Assembly (NCBI RefSeq): GCF_033958435.1
Contig: NC_134137.1
Coordinates: 173,241,501 to 173,305,500, forward strand
DNA: 64,000 bases
Direction: 5' to 3'
DNA from: Carettochelys insculpta
Taxonomy: Eukaryota; Chordata; Testudines; Carettochelyidae
The position numbers were made by a program, and so were the translations under genes. The notes under the pieces are model-generated. The model saw nothing but the letters and a program-made list of their open reading frames with translations, was not told the origin of the DNA and made no database searches. This document shows positions 12,071 through 23,839 of this stretch, in pieces; the stretch's first letter is position 1, and each line of letters starts with the position of its first letter.

Positions 12071-15000
12071 GCCTTTCACTTCACAAGGCTAGCCACAATC
12101 TGATCCTAAATACAATGAATTTTACCAACGTAACCTAACTCTCTATGGTGATTTTCAATGAGAGGGGAATGCCAGAAGAGTTGACATCTCAATTGGAAAA
12201 CCTGACAGATTAGGCATAACAATTTAATTTCACATAGCACTAGACTGAAACTTAGTGTAAGGGCCCCAATCAATGTTCTCTAATATTTTCCATCCATGTG
12301 TTGAATGTATTTTTTTCTATGCACACCACCAGTATAAACAAAACCTAGCTCTAGGTCTTCTGCTAAGCAGCTGGTTGGCATCTGGATCTCCCAAGGGGCT
12401 GCACAACTGCACATCCTACAGGAAACACAGCACAATTCCACTGACTTAAAGGGAGTTACTTCAGGGACTGATGTGATCCAGAGTTATGCAAGACCCTCTC
12501 GTGATGGATTTCTTAATGATGCACTCCACTCATTCTAAAGAGTCTGTCATTTGTCGTGTAACTCTTTGTAAAAGTAACTGATTAATTCTACAGTCCGTTT
12601 GTCGAACAAAAAAGGAAAATGAAATTAATACATCTATTAAAAACAGATGCTAAAGCTGAGACACAAATCAATACAAGAACCATCTCGACTTAAGGTAGCC
12701 ATCCTCACATTTATTCTGCACATGGATGGAAAAGATTAGAGGGAACATTGTTTGGGGCCCTTACACTACTTTTCTCTGATTGGTAAGTGTTGCTGAGCTG
12801 TAATTCTTATTGGTCCTTAGAAAAGGTAGGTGATGATATATATCATATAGATTTCTTTGAACAATATGGCTGGACACAGAACACAATGGCAGCATTGACA
12901 CAAGTTGCCCCCGCTTTTGTTTGTTTGTGTCTTAATCTTAACTTTAACTTACCGTTTAGGTTGATTTGTTTAAGAACTTCAACTTCTATATATTGTTTGC
13001 ATGGAAACTACAGTCTCTCATACTTACGAACATTCACTCAGTGTTAATTATTTCTCATTAAAACCAAGCAGGAAGATAAAAATCTAAACAGCAACACACT
13101 TGCTGAGTTAGATAATAAACACCATTAACACGAAAAACCACACTGACATCTGAAAAAAATCTTTTACCTATTGTTGCTACAAGTGACACCTAACACTGAC
13201 TAGAAATCAAAGAAATTAGAAAGAAAAGATTAATTTCTGTTCTTTTCATCTTGTGGATTTGACAGCCATTTGCCTGATTTCTTTTTTAATTAGTCATTTA
13301 CTCTTCCTGGTGGGGGTGTGCGCTGAGGGAGGATTGGCTGCAGGTGAGTTGCTGTGCACTAGGTCTTATGTAAAAACAGACTTAACCCAACCTATCTAGC
13401 CCGTAAAAAAATCTCTCCAGCATGAGGAACCACAAGCAGCAGAGCCAGCTATGTCTGGAATTCAGTCTTTGCTCTGCCAAGACACAGCTTATGGAACTTT
13501 GTTGTGCATTAGTTTCTCAACGGAAGTAAAACTGGTAACAGACTCAGGATTTTTTCTCACATAACTTATTTTTAAAATGTACCCACATCTGTTTAGTTTG
13601 TTACACAAAGCCAGTTCTATCTTGCAGAAACTCTAGCAAAGAAATCACTGACCTGATGCAAAGAAGTAGCTCTTTTGGTTAGTGTTTTCATATGTGACCA
13701 ATTAAACTATTCAGTTTTTGATCTTCCGTTATCTATTTTTAGATTGTCTAGTGTAGTCGCTATTTTATTTAAACCAGTGCTCTGAGCCTGCCCCTGGTGG
13801 AGGGGGATGGGGCTGTGAGGAAGCAGTGAAGGTCTTGGTGCTCTGGTCGTCCCTAACTAGCATAATGACCCTTGAGACCCATTGGCAGCTGGCATACTTT
13901 AGAGCAATTCTGAGGCTGCTCTAAGCTGTATCAGGGTTAAAAAAAAAAAGCAAGCGGAAGCCCAACATCAGGCCTGAGGACTAACAAATGGCTCCTTGTA
14001 GCTGCCCTGCAAAGAGGTGCACACAGAACTTAGCCCTCTTTCATACATCAAGATGACGACATCATGGTTGTATACTGCCCCTGCCTAGGGCTAGCAACAA
14101 ATGCATATTAGTAGCACCAGCTGCTGCAAAAATGAAAATGAATTGCCAAGAAGCAAACAAGTGCTCAGGAACGACAGAGCCAGAGGGAAAAATCTGAGCA
14201 TGTTTGGTTAGGATGCTGTTCGTTTGCCCAAAAGGTGCTCATGAACATCTACATGGGAACAGAAAAACTGTTTAAAATATCAGAGATTGTTAAAAGTAAA
14301 TATCAGGGTTCACTCAGGGGAGGGAAGGAGAAGCAATGATTGTGGGTGGGTGTCTGTGTGTGCAGGATGAGCTACATTAGGACCTCGACACTGTATGCAC
14401 AAGTAACCATAGTTATGTGAGCAGTGGGGTAGGAGATACTCACAGGCATAGGTGTTCACAGGATCAGGGATTACATGGAGTTTCTTCACTCAGTCATTTC
14501 TAGATTATTAAAACTTGGTGAACTACCCAGGTTGGCATGATAGTGCCTGGGAAATCTGTTTATCTCACAACACTTTGTATAAAACAATGTTCAGAGGCAA
14601 GTTCACCTCAATGGATACACACCCAGCAATGGGTAAAGCTAAACTGAGACCAGGAAGTGTTATATAAAATTTCACTAACTTTTGTCTTGGGCACGGCTCA
14701 ACAGCACATTTGTTATTTCCAATTAATAGAAGTACCCTACCAAGGCAAGCAACTATGCCAATTTATAGGAAACAATTCCTTGTGGAAATGTAATTTAAGT
14801 ACATGAAACTCTCCTTAAAGAGTTGAATATCTTCCGTTAGATAAAGTTCCTTCCAAAAGTGTCTGCTACTGGGAATATGATAAGTCCTTTTTGTTCCTTC
14901 AAAAGTGACCATTACTCATATGAAGAAAACGAAACTTCACTAGAAAATGCAGTGAATCTCATTCTTCTCTGCTTTGCCTCTTGTGCAGCCCTTTACTAAG

Positions 15001-17152
15001 TGAATGCAAAGTTGATGAGAAATTTTACCATTTTACCCCCATATTTCATAAATGCAAAAGACCAGGATTGTGCAAAGCAAAGAGGAAGAGGCCAAGCCAC
15101 TCTGACAGTTTTTCTGCATCCACAAAATGGAGAGGAGAATATTTGTGTACCTCCAAAGCACTGTAAGGATGTGTTACTAAATATGTATAATTGCTTGAAT
15201 ATGTAAGACAGTAGGTAAAGAATTAAGATGAAATCCTGGCCCCGCTGAAGTTAATGAGAGTTTCGCCATTGACCTTACTGGGGCCAGGTTTTGACCCTAT
15301 ACTTTACTCATTACTTTTGAAGTGGTCTGAACAACCCACTGTCTCTATGAGCACAATTTGTTGGGAAGAAATGGAAATACAGGTCTCTCTGAGCTCATGT
15401 TTCTTGACTTGGACTTATGGTCTTAGAGCAGGAGAACAATAATGGGATAACAGATAAAATAAGCAGCTGCTGACAGTATACACGAATGAATTGTGGCAAA
15501 CTTTGGAGCCACATTTAACAACACTACTACTTCAGCATGAATCTGTCAAAGTAGTACCTCATTTCAATGAGATATATCATCTGGCCAACAGGCTTACAAA
15601 AATGAGCCTCTTGTGGAAGCATCCATGGAGGCAGGCCCTTATAGCCACATGATCTCCCAAAGCCAGCAGTAGCATTATTCGACTTCAGTGGCACTCCTTG
15701 TGAGCAGATTCCTTTGCAGGATCAGGACCCAGTGGATGAAATACAGCAGGACCAACACTCCCTTCACAATTCACGTAGCAGCCAAGTCCTGGGATGTACT
15801 GAATACATCGCATACATCAAAAGGAGATGCTCAGCATCTCTCAGGATCTGGACGTGTCAAGTACCACCAACTACATGGATTTGTTTTCTTCCTATATACT
15901 TTCATGCTATAAGAAGAATGATAAAGCAGCCAAGAGATGAGGATGAGCTGGCATTTCTACACACTGGGGGGCTAGATTTTCAAACAAGAAAGTCTGCCCT
16001 CAACCTTGAGTGCCTACTATCCTGCTGAAACACTCACCCCTCAGAAAGAGTTCAAAAGCTAACTGTTTGCCATTATACTCTATTAGCTAGGTAAACATGG
16101 CTTTCCTTTTGCCCTATACGTAGGACAGAAACGCATGAGATTGTAGGCTAGGCAGACTTGGCAGTCCCATAATACTGTATTTACTTGGACCGTGAGATTT
16201 AAATTTGGAATTCTCTCTAAGAACAACAGGGAATTTATCTGAACAATAAACTCCAGAGGATCACAGCGTTAATAGTTTAGATAGAATGAATTTTAATCAT
16301 AGTTTTTACTTGTTTCAGCCAAGCTCTCTTAACAACCCAAATGAGTTTTTTAGGCTCCTATTGTGGCATTTACTCACTGGCTTGTGCGGACAACAGCTGT
16401 GAACTGTGCCAGCCCATGAAGAACTCTGGGAAGGACTATGTTTCAGAAGGTACAGCCTCGTCCACAGCTCACTAGGATACAAGGATAGCATGTGTGCAGA
16501 GCCCTGAGTGGACAGGAAAGTCTGTCTGTGGATACAGATCACCATGTCTCTGTGCAGACAGACTTCACTGCCCACCAGGGCTCTGTATATGTGCAGCTGT
16601 GTCTAACTGACCGGCATAGCTCATGCTTCCCAGTGCACCTGCCTAGAACTTAAAGGTGGGGAAGAGCCTCTGTACATTCTGAGGTGATCCGAACCTCCAA
16701 AGTTACCAGCAAGGAGCACTGCCTGAGCTCCCTCAAAAGCAAGGACTGCTGCTGTGCTAGTCCCCTGAGCAAGGTAGAGAGAGATGATGGTGAGGAAGGC
16801 TTCTGGTTCCCACTCTACCTCCTTCTCTTTATGTTAAGGGCCAGGCCAAGTAGTCACTTTACTCATTGTTAAACACTTCACTTTAGTTTTAAGACTGAGC
16901 GAGCTATTTATCTGCATACTTGTGCAGATTTTTCACCAGAGAAAATGCCAAGAGTCATTGCATTAAGTAGCTGTGAGACAGCCCTCAGAAAAAACACAGA
17001 GATATACTTTGATGGACCCCCCCCCCCCACCCCCGTTACTGCCTTTGCTTCATTGTATACAGCATACTACTGCCCTTCACCACCAAAGCCCACATGGGAA
17101 CATAAAGACCATTTCTCTAAATATTTCTGCTAAAAATATTCATTTTCCTTAC
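12071..17152. other. ABCG1 intron 2, proximal part
   Basis: No exon, RNA gene or intact transposon is recognised. There is a C-run near 17018-17029. Open frames on both strands are short, lack bounding splice sites and show no known domain. Confidence 0.5.
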
Positions 17153-17390
17153 CCTTCTTCCTCCACCATGGTCCTTCCTGGATAGAATACGACAGTTCCT
17201 TAAACTCAATGTTCACAGCTGGTCTCCGGGGTAGGTAGGAGAAACGATGGGCTTCTGTTAGTGTGTGGTCCACCTTTTTTAAGCGTCCATTCAACAACCG
17301 AGCATCTTGGTTATCTGTACCACTTGAGACCACCTCATCCACTGAAACACACACTGACTTTGGCTCAGCCATAGCAGAACTGCTAACATT
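17153..17390 (-). CDS. ABCG1: ABCG1 exon 2 (N-terminal cytosolic region)
   Basis: ABCG1 is a half-size ABC transporter that moves cellular cholesterol and oxysterols to HDL. This 238-bp exon encodes 79 codons plus one base (phase 0 to 1). On the minus strand it is bounded by a strong acceptor (TTCCTGTTTTCTAG) and the donor GTAAGG. The peptide starts [11 protein letters not shown], contains [35 protein letters not shown] and LSYS, and ends EGPWWRKKG. These match human ABCG1 as I know it, with only scattered substitutions. The next human exon begins with the segment leading into the Walker A motif. I do not see that exon in this window, so the nucleotide-binding and membrane domains lie beyond base 1. 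The reading frame is intact, and the split agrees with exon 1 at 21014-21055. Confidence 0.95.
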
Positions 17391-17834
17391 CTAGAAAACA
17401 GGAATACGAAACAGGAGAACTTTTCACAAACTTACCATTGGCAACAAATTTCATTAAACGTCTTCTTTCATTCCAAGAATTAATGGTTAGAGTCCTACCT
17501 GTGTCGAAGAAGGTAGATAAGAAAGAAGTGGGGTGCAGCAGTCAAAAGCGGTAGTTTCCCAAAATCTAAGCATGTATGCTGCCACCCAAGCACACACAAG
17601 ACTGTCCCACTAACGTGAGTCGCTTTTTTCCCTTCTTGAAGACTGAACATTGAATGTTGCAAACACATGACTCACAGTTCTGGAAATCTGAAGGGGATGT
17701 TTTACCCATGCTCAGAAGTAAGTAAACTGGCCAGAAATCTAACAAACCCTACCAAATGTCTTAAACAGTCTGACAGTAACGGCATGTAATACGAGCAGGA
17801 TAATGTGAAATTTTGTTAGACTGAGTGACCTATG

Positions 17835-18075
17835 ATGAAACGTTTAAAAAACTGAGCAGGATTGGTTAGTCTTAAGAAAAGAAGGTGGAGGGGAACCTAA
17901 AACCAGTATTCTCATATGTTAAAGTGTCGTAGTTTCATACGTTAAACTGTTTTAAAGTGGACGGTCATCAATTCTCCTTATCCACTGAAGCCTGGGGAAG
18001 TAGTAATGGCCTTAATCTGCAGTAAGGGAGCTTTAGGCTAGATACTGGGGAAAAAACTTTCTAACCATAAGGGTA
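17835..18075 (+). mobile_element. CR1 LINE 3' fragment, left part
   Basis: Decayed CR1 3' coding sequence, recognisable by comparison with the better copy at 37590-37998: ACTGAGCAGGATTGGTTAGTCT, AGGTGGAGGGGAACCT, CTGCAGTAAGGGAGCTTTAGGCTAGAT and the block around AAAAAACTTTCTAAC. It appears to continue at 19670-19757. Confidence 0.6.
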
Positions 18076-18089
18076 GACAGAGGTGACCA

Positions 18090-19669
18090 GTGTGGGGATT
18101 TGCAAGGAGGCACCAGCTACATGGCCCTGCTCAGCCCATGTCCTACCCATGCCCCTCTCACCTCTGCTCCACCTCTTCCTGTGGAAGAACGGAAGTACTC
18201 CTGGTGAGAACAGGGCAGTTCCCCGCCCCCCACTCCCCTGGAGCAGTGCAGCTGAAGAGTAGCGTGAGACAGGAAGCTCATGCTGCCCTCGGGCTGTGCC
18301 ATGTGGGAGAAAGGAAGGACCTGCTCCCCCCAACTCATCAGAAGCAGCATGGTACTGATGGTGAGTGGGAGAGGCCTGACACTGGGGGTGCATGTGGCTC
18401 CCTGTGCACCCTCCTCCATGCATCCCCTAGGCAACCATCTGTCAAGAATGGTCTCGACCAGTGGTTCACCAACTGCAGGTTGGGACCCCAAAGTAACACA
18501 CAATCAGTGCTCCTACTAAATTTTTACAACTGCATGTGGAATTAATTTTGTTAGGTGCATCAATATGGAGATGGTGTTTGACTGGGCAGCGCTGAGGAAT
18601 TCAGTGTGGGGGAGAAGACTCGGGGCTGGGGCAGAGGGCTGGGGTGGGGTCAGGGATGAGGATTTGGGTTGTGGAAGGAGACTCAGGGCTGCAGTAGAAG
18701 GTTGGTGGGGGCGAAGGCTCCAGGTGGAGTTTCAAGCTGTGGGATGGGGTTGGAGATAAGGGTTTGGGATGCAGGCTCACGCCTGCCTTCCTTCACCACA
18801 GCAGCTTGTAATTAGATGAGAGGTGCCTCTCCTTAGCTGCAGCAGTTCTGGTGGGGCAGGCCAGAGGAACAGCACCTCTCTCCAGCTGTGGCAGCTCCAG
18901 CAAGGTGGAAGGGTGCCTCCACCCTCCTGTGCAGCCTTTGCTGTCCTGCTATGTGGCCATGCGGCCACACAGCCTGCTTAAAGGGAACTGAGGCGGTGAA
19001 CCCATTTTACTGAGGTGCCTAGGGCTGGCTTAGATTTGCTGGAACCCAGGGGCAAAGTCAAAGGCTGAGCCCCACCACCAACGGCAAGGGACCTTGGCGG
19101 TGGGGCTCAGCCTTTGGCTTTGCCCCGGGTCCCAGCAAGTCTAAGCCAGCTCTGGAAAGCTCCTCTTTCCAGGGCTGAAGCCAAAGCATGAAGGCTTCAG
19201 TGCTGGGTGGTGGGGCTCAGTTTATATCCTCCTGTCCCCAGACTCAGGCAGCAGCCCTGGGGCTTTCGCTTTGGCCCTCCTGCCCTAAGCAGTAAGCTCT
19301 GGCAATCTCAGGCTTCAGTCCCCCTTCTGGAGGTTTGTAGTAATTTCCGTCGAAAGAGAGTCACAATCAGTGGTGCTGACCAGCACCCCTGGCCTCTGAG
19401 CACATGGGGGTGTGGGGCAATCACACATGCTGGAAGGGGAGAGACCAAGGATAGTCAGCCCTCAGCGCTGCCCCCTACATACACACAGCCACCTGCAGCC
19501 AGAGCAGTGCTTCGAAGGGGCCCAAAGCGCCATATACCACTGCTGCTACTTTGGCTGGAGCTCTAGTCCCCTATAAAACACCAAACCCAGGGGCAACTGT
19601 CCCCTTTGCTCCCCACCAACCTATTGGCAGACCTGGTCACCATACAATGAAATCTGAGAACCCGCAGTC
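18090..19669. repeat. GC-rich repeat-like DNA between two CR1 halves
   Basis: About 1.6 kb separates two collinear CR1 pieces. It is rich in TGGGG/GGCTGGGG strings like the interiors of the hAT-type elements at 24065-24811 and 32893-33605. An inverted pair around 19033-19155 (GGCTTAGATTTGCTGGAACCC against GGGTCCCAGCAAGTCTAAGCC) sits inside it. The open frames here are compositional. Confidence 0.4.
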
Positions 19670-19757
19670 GTAGTTTCCTTGGTCCTGCCTCTGAGCAGGA
19701 CACTGGACTTGATGACTTCTCAAGGCCCCTTCCAGCCTAGATTTCTATAATTTTATC
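19670..19757 (+). mobile_element. CR1 LINE 3' end, right part
   Basis: The CR1 terminal block: TTGGTCCTGCCTCTGAGCAGG, GGACTTGATGACTTCTCAAGG, CCCCTTCCAG, and a tail ATTTCTATAATTTTAT related to the ATTCTATG terminal octamers. Same strand as, and collinear with, 17835-18075. Confidence 0.65.
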
Positions 19758-20439
19758 TTCCAGGACTCCTTGCTGTGGGCAAGGGCCACTCCTCCGAGTA
19801 CGGATTTGCAGAATTGTAACCTACGCTGGAGTAAAAGGCAGAAGCATTTGCCTGTCCACGAAACAGAGAACCTGATTCTTAATGCCAGTAGGCATAGAGT
19901 CAAATCCTGTGGTTATGTTTTTTCTTTAACAAAAGCATTGTTACTAAACAATGCAAATATATTTGCACATAAGCTGATAAAGATCAAGCAACTCATCATT
20001 ATGCTTCTTTATAACAGTCTCTTTTAATCGGATGAACGTTTAAATGAACAGAGTGACAAAGACGCTGCCTGCACCTTCAACCTGTTGCCTATGGTTTTAT
20101 TTTCCAATTTTGTCACAGAGGTTTCTAATTGCTTCTGTTTCACAACAGGCAAAAAAACACCTTCCCATGGAAAGCAATCAATCAATCTGACCTACATGTC
20201 CCGGACTGTGAAGCGCCTCCCTTCTTTACCCCACCATCTTCTCCCCGGATAGCTCCCTTCTGTTAAAGCTGACTGGCCAGACACAAAACTCATTACCTAA
20301 TAAATTGGAACGATGTGATGTTCTTCTGGAAATGTGTTTTCAAATCACAGGACGTAGTTGAGCAGGACAGAGCATGCTCAGAAGACTGTCTTATCCTCTC
20401 CCCCCCCCCTTTGTATGAGCAAGAGGTAACTATCGGTCA

Positions 20440-21400
20440 AACGCTCCTGGGCGCCCCTGACTTCAAACCCGGGGTGCCATAAATGACAAATCGGTGCGTC
20501 CTGCCTACTCCCACCCGGCCAGCGCCCTGTAAAACGGCAATAACCCGGCCACGACAAGAGCCCCGCGACCGACCGCTCAGTGCCCGGCGGGCGCTATTTA
20601 CACCACGCCGAGCCCAAGGTGAACCCGCCGCTTCAGGGCGCAGACACATCAGTTCCCAACCCCTCGCACTGACTTAGGGCCGCACAAAACCCGGGGGTCC
20701 TCCCCCGGCTCCCGGCACACAGAGCTAGTCCCACAGGGCAGCCGGCGCATGCACGGGACAAGCATCCCGGCAAAGCGGGGTGCGCACTGGAAGCCATCGA
20801 GCCGGGGGGCGGGGGAGGTGGCTGGGCTGACCCACAGCTGGAAGAGCCCCACGCCCACCGGGGGCCCGACCTGGTGTGCAGCCAGCGCCGCCCCTGTGGG
20901 GGGGAGGGGGTCAAGCTCCGGGGAGCGCTCCTGCCCCGGCGCGCACAGGAGCCCTGCAGCAGGAGGTGTCCCCCCAGGGCGGGGCCGAGGAGGTGCCCGA
21001 GCCCTCTCCTTACCGCAGCGGTGCCCAGCGAGAGCGCTGCCGTCAGCCAGGCCATGTGCCCCGCAGCGGACAGAACGCGCCCAGCTGCTCCGCCCGGACT
21101 GTTCAGCCCCACAGCCCCGCGCCGGCAGCTCCTGGGCCGCCCTCTCCCCTCGGATTGGCTGAGCGAGGCCGGGGGGCGGGGCTGGCCTTGGGCCGCGAAA
21201 CGTGCTCTTGTTTTCCTCCCCCCACCCGCCCCGCGGGCAGAGCCGGGAGCAGGGGGCGCTGATGTGTGAGGGGCGGGGGTCCCCTCCCCGCCCGACAGCA
21301 GCACGGCGCCCTCTGGCGCGGCGCACGGGGGAAGCTTTCTCCCACCCTCTGCGCCGTGGCGGCCAGCAAGGAACAGCAGAGCCCTTGCTGCAACAGGCAG
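20440..21400 (-). promoter_or_regulatory. ABCG1: CpG island promoter of ABCG1
   Basis: About 1 kb of very GC-rich, CpG-dense sequence in a window that is otherwise AT-rich or CpG-poor. On the minus strand a CCAAT box (reverse of ATTGG at 21154-21158) lies about 100 bases upstream of the exon 1 start codon. A GC box (GGGGCGGGGC, about 21173-21182) lies just beyond it. No TATA motif is visible. This fits a dispersed, Sp1/NF-Y type housekeeping-like promoter. The long open frames here reflect CpG composition. Only the 42 bases at 21014-21055 are supported as coding. Confidence 0.85.
21014..21055 (-). CDS. ABCG1: ABCG1 exon 1, coding part
   Basis: The start codon is at 21055-21053. The 42 bases encode 14 residues, MAWLTAALSLGTAA, followed immediately by the donor GTAAGG. 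Human ABCG1 begins with a 14-residue segment of the same pattern (MACLMAAFSVGTAM) that joins the same next residue class (N.SS...). Length, splice phase (0) and hydrophobic pattern all agree, and exon 2 follows on the same strand about 3.6 kb away. Differences are Trp for Cys at residue 3 and Ala for Met at residue 14. The exon sits in the CpG island. The transcription start and 5' untranslated length cannot be read from sequence alone. Confidence 0.85.
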
Positions 21401-23413
21401 TGTGGGGATCATCATAGGGAAGCTTAGCAGGTGCAGAACTTTATCACGCAACCGCTGCCGAGAGCCATGAGTCCTTAGGGTTGGGCAGTGCGTAGGGGCT
21501 GCAACTAGAAACACTGCCACACCCACTAGCCTGGAGGGGTCTCTGGCATAACTGGGGTAGCTACCCACAGGCAGGCTTGCACTTGGGATCTCTGGAGCTC
21601 AGTGCAAGAACCACTCGTGTTTGGTCTGGAAGCCTGCTGGCTCTCAGCTAAGTCAGTAGAGGAGACAGTCTGTCTCTGTGGAAGTGATCTAGGTGCCGCT
21701 CCATGGGCCAGTGAACCACACCCCTAGATGTGTGGGTTACACTGGATTTTACAGACAGTACAATGGTGCTGGGCAGCCTCAATCTGCAAATTTTTCCAGC
21801 ATCTGTGGGGCATGGATACATTATCAGCGATTGCTGCTATAAATCATACATCATTATAACTTTTTACTACATGAGTACAAGACTCAGAGGAGCTGAGAAC
21901 TGAAATATTGGTTCATTAATTCTAATGTCATCCTGTAAAGTCAGAAAAGCCAGTATGGGAGGGCTGGGGGCAGGGAACCACCCAGCCAGAAGCAGGGCTG
22001 GACTCTGTCAATAATCCAGGTGTGGGTGCTGATGCTGGGCAGGCTGTCATGGTACATCACAAATGCAACAGGGAGGGTTTTGTCACCAATGCCTGTGGTT
22101 CTGGGATTTCTTGCTTGTTTTTCTCAGGACAGAGAAGGAAATGCACACAATTGGGCTGCAGAATAGATAGATACATTGGAGGGTTGTGGGCTCAAAGCCA
22201 GTCCAATGTCAGTGCCAGGCAGTAGCGTGAGAGCCTGTGCATCAGTTTGTGCATGGGTGTGAGATGTGTTACATGCAAATGGGGGCTGTGGCCATAAATA
22301 CAAGTTGAACCTCTCTAGTCTGGCACCCTCTGGACCTGACTGGTGCCAGACAAGAGAATTTCCTATACTATAGTTAAGACTATAGAGAGATGTAATCTGA
22401 GAGCATAGGGAGGCAAAATCTTCTGATTTTCAGTCCCAGCGCTGTCACTTATTTGTTATGCCTTGCGTAAGTTCCTAAGATTTATTTGGCTTTTGCAGCA
22501 CTGAGGATCTGGCCCAGTCCTGGCCCAGGTAATATCCACATATTTAACCGCTCATTCTTATTTGTTCTAAGGGCCATTTGTACTTCCCTGGAAATTCAAG
22601 GAGCCCTGAAATGGGCATAAATTACTGCCAGAATGCCATAGAGTAGCTTTAGTGTCAGTGGGTATCTGGCCCAAAATGCCTACAACGCATTTGATAATCA
22701 AGTTTATAAACTGTTTGAAGCCTGCTAAGAGGCATTTTGTCATACTACTTACCCCACAGTGTTGTGCAGACATTAGAGTAATCTTCACAATACTTGTGAG
22801 TGGTAAGTAAGCGTTATAGCCCTCCTTTAACAATGGAGAAACAGATGGAGAGGTGATTTTTTACCCCAGGCAGTAACAAAGCTGGGACTAGAACGTTTGA
22901 GCTTCCAGCACCAAATCTTGTAATCTGTTTTACAGATATTGCTGAGTTTGTTTGCAGCCCAAATATTGAAAAAGCAAATATTTGCCTAATGTGGAATTGC
23001 AACCAAACTGTTTGCATTTCAAAAAGTGTTAAGTGTAAACCTGAACCATATTGGAAAAATGGTATCAAAATTGATTGTTCCCTACTGTTCAAAACCAGCT
23101 GTCAAGCATGGTTGGTTATGCTAAAAGGTTTTAGCTAGCTTGGTTTGGTGCACCGTTGTTGACAGAACTTAGTATTTATGTCAAGTAGATGCCTCCTGTC
23201 CCCTTAAAATGTTTGCTTTTGAGATAGCCTTCCCTCCTTCCTTTCAAAAGCTGAAAAGCATTGTAGTGTGTGTCAGTTTCGCCTGCATATGTTTAGGAGT
23301 TAGGTGGTCAGGTGGCCTTCTTAAGCCAACTGTCCTGTAAAAGACATTGGAGGGACAGGATAGAAATATTTTTAAGGGGAAGTATTAAAGAAAATTATAA
23401 TTGGAGATACACA
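21401..23413. other. Intergenic DNA upstream of ABCG1
   Basis: No gene seen. One end of an inverted-repeat element (GTTGAACCTCTCTAGTCTGGCACCC, about 22305-22370) is present without a partner; the same family is complete at 23840-24904. A decayed MIR-like core (about 22800-22890) may be present. Confidence 0.5.
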
Positions 23414-23596
23414 TCTGCTAGAACTGGAAGGGACCTTGGGAGGTCATCTAGTCCAGTCCCCTGCCCTCTTGGCAGGACCAAGCACCCTCCTTGATGTCTA
23501 TTTGCCCCAATCCCTAAATGGCCTCCTCAACGATTGAGCTCACAATGCCAGGTTTGGCCAGCCAATCCTCAAATCACTGAGCTATCCCTCACCCAA
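23414..23596 (-). mobile_element. tRNA-derived SINE (turtle Cry/Pol III type), copy 1
   Basis: On the minus strand the element opens with a tRNA-like head, GGATAGCTCAGTGATTTGAGG, and a B-box region, TTGTGAGCTCAATCGTTGAGG. A body (GGGGCAAATAGACATCAAGG) follows, then a CR1-like tail, GGACTGGACTAGATGACCTC, that would be recognised by CR1 reverse transcriptase. This is the layout of the tRNA-Lys-derived SINEs of turtles, which is the main reason for the host call. Confidence 0.8.
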
Positions 23597-23643
23597 ACAC
23601 CTACAGCAGGGGGATGGAGGGGCACCCAGCTTAACCATACCTA

Positions 23644-23828
23644 TCTTGTGGAGCTGGAGGGGACCTTCAGAGGTCATTGAGTCCAGTTCCCCTGTACTCA
23701 TGGCAGGGCCTATCCCCATTCCTGGCAGATTTTTTTTTGTCTGTTTGCCCCAGATGGCCCCCTCAAGGGCTGAGCTCACAACCCCAGGCTTAGTAGGTCA
23801 ATGCTCAAACCAGCGAGCAATCCTTCCT
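23644..23828 (-). mobile_element. tRNA-derived SINE (turtle Cry/Pol III type), copy 2
   Basis: Second copy in the same orientation, about 50 bases from the first. It has GCTCGCTGGTTTGAGCATTG, GGGGTTGTGAGCTCAGCCC, GGGGGCCATCTGGGGCAAAC and the tail GGACCTTCAGAGGTCATTGAG when read from the appropriate strand. Sequence differences show that it is an independent insertion. Confidence 0.8.
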
Positions 23829-23839
23829 GCTAGCAGCTA

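Larger units (their letters stand above)
17391..21013 (-). other. ABCG1: ABCG1 intron 1
   Basis: The interval between the two recognised ABCG1 exons, about 3.6 kb. It holds a split CR1 fragment (17835-18075 and 19670-19757) with about 1.6 kb of GC-rich repeat-like sequence between the halves, and the 3' side of the CpG island from about 20440. It starts with the donor GTAAGG next to exon 1. Confidence 0.85.

Noticed and set aside
18090..18545. Overlapping open frames on both strands in ABCG1 intron 1
   Set aside because: They lie in GC-rich repeat-like DNA between two CR1 pieces, without splice support or domains.
20633..21568. 311-codon minus-strand open frame and several others across the CpG island
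   Set aside because: GC-rich sequence lacks stop codons by composition; overlapping frames on both strands are equally long. Only the 42-bp ABCG1 exon within it has splice and homology support.
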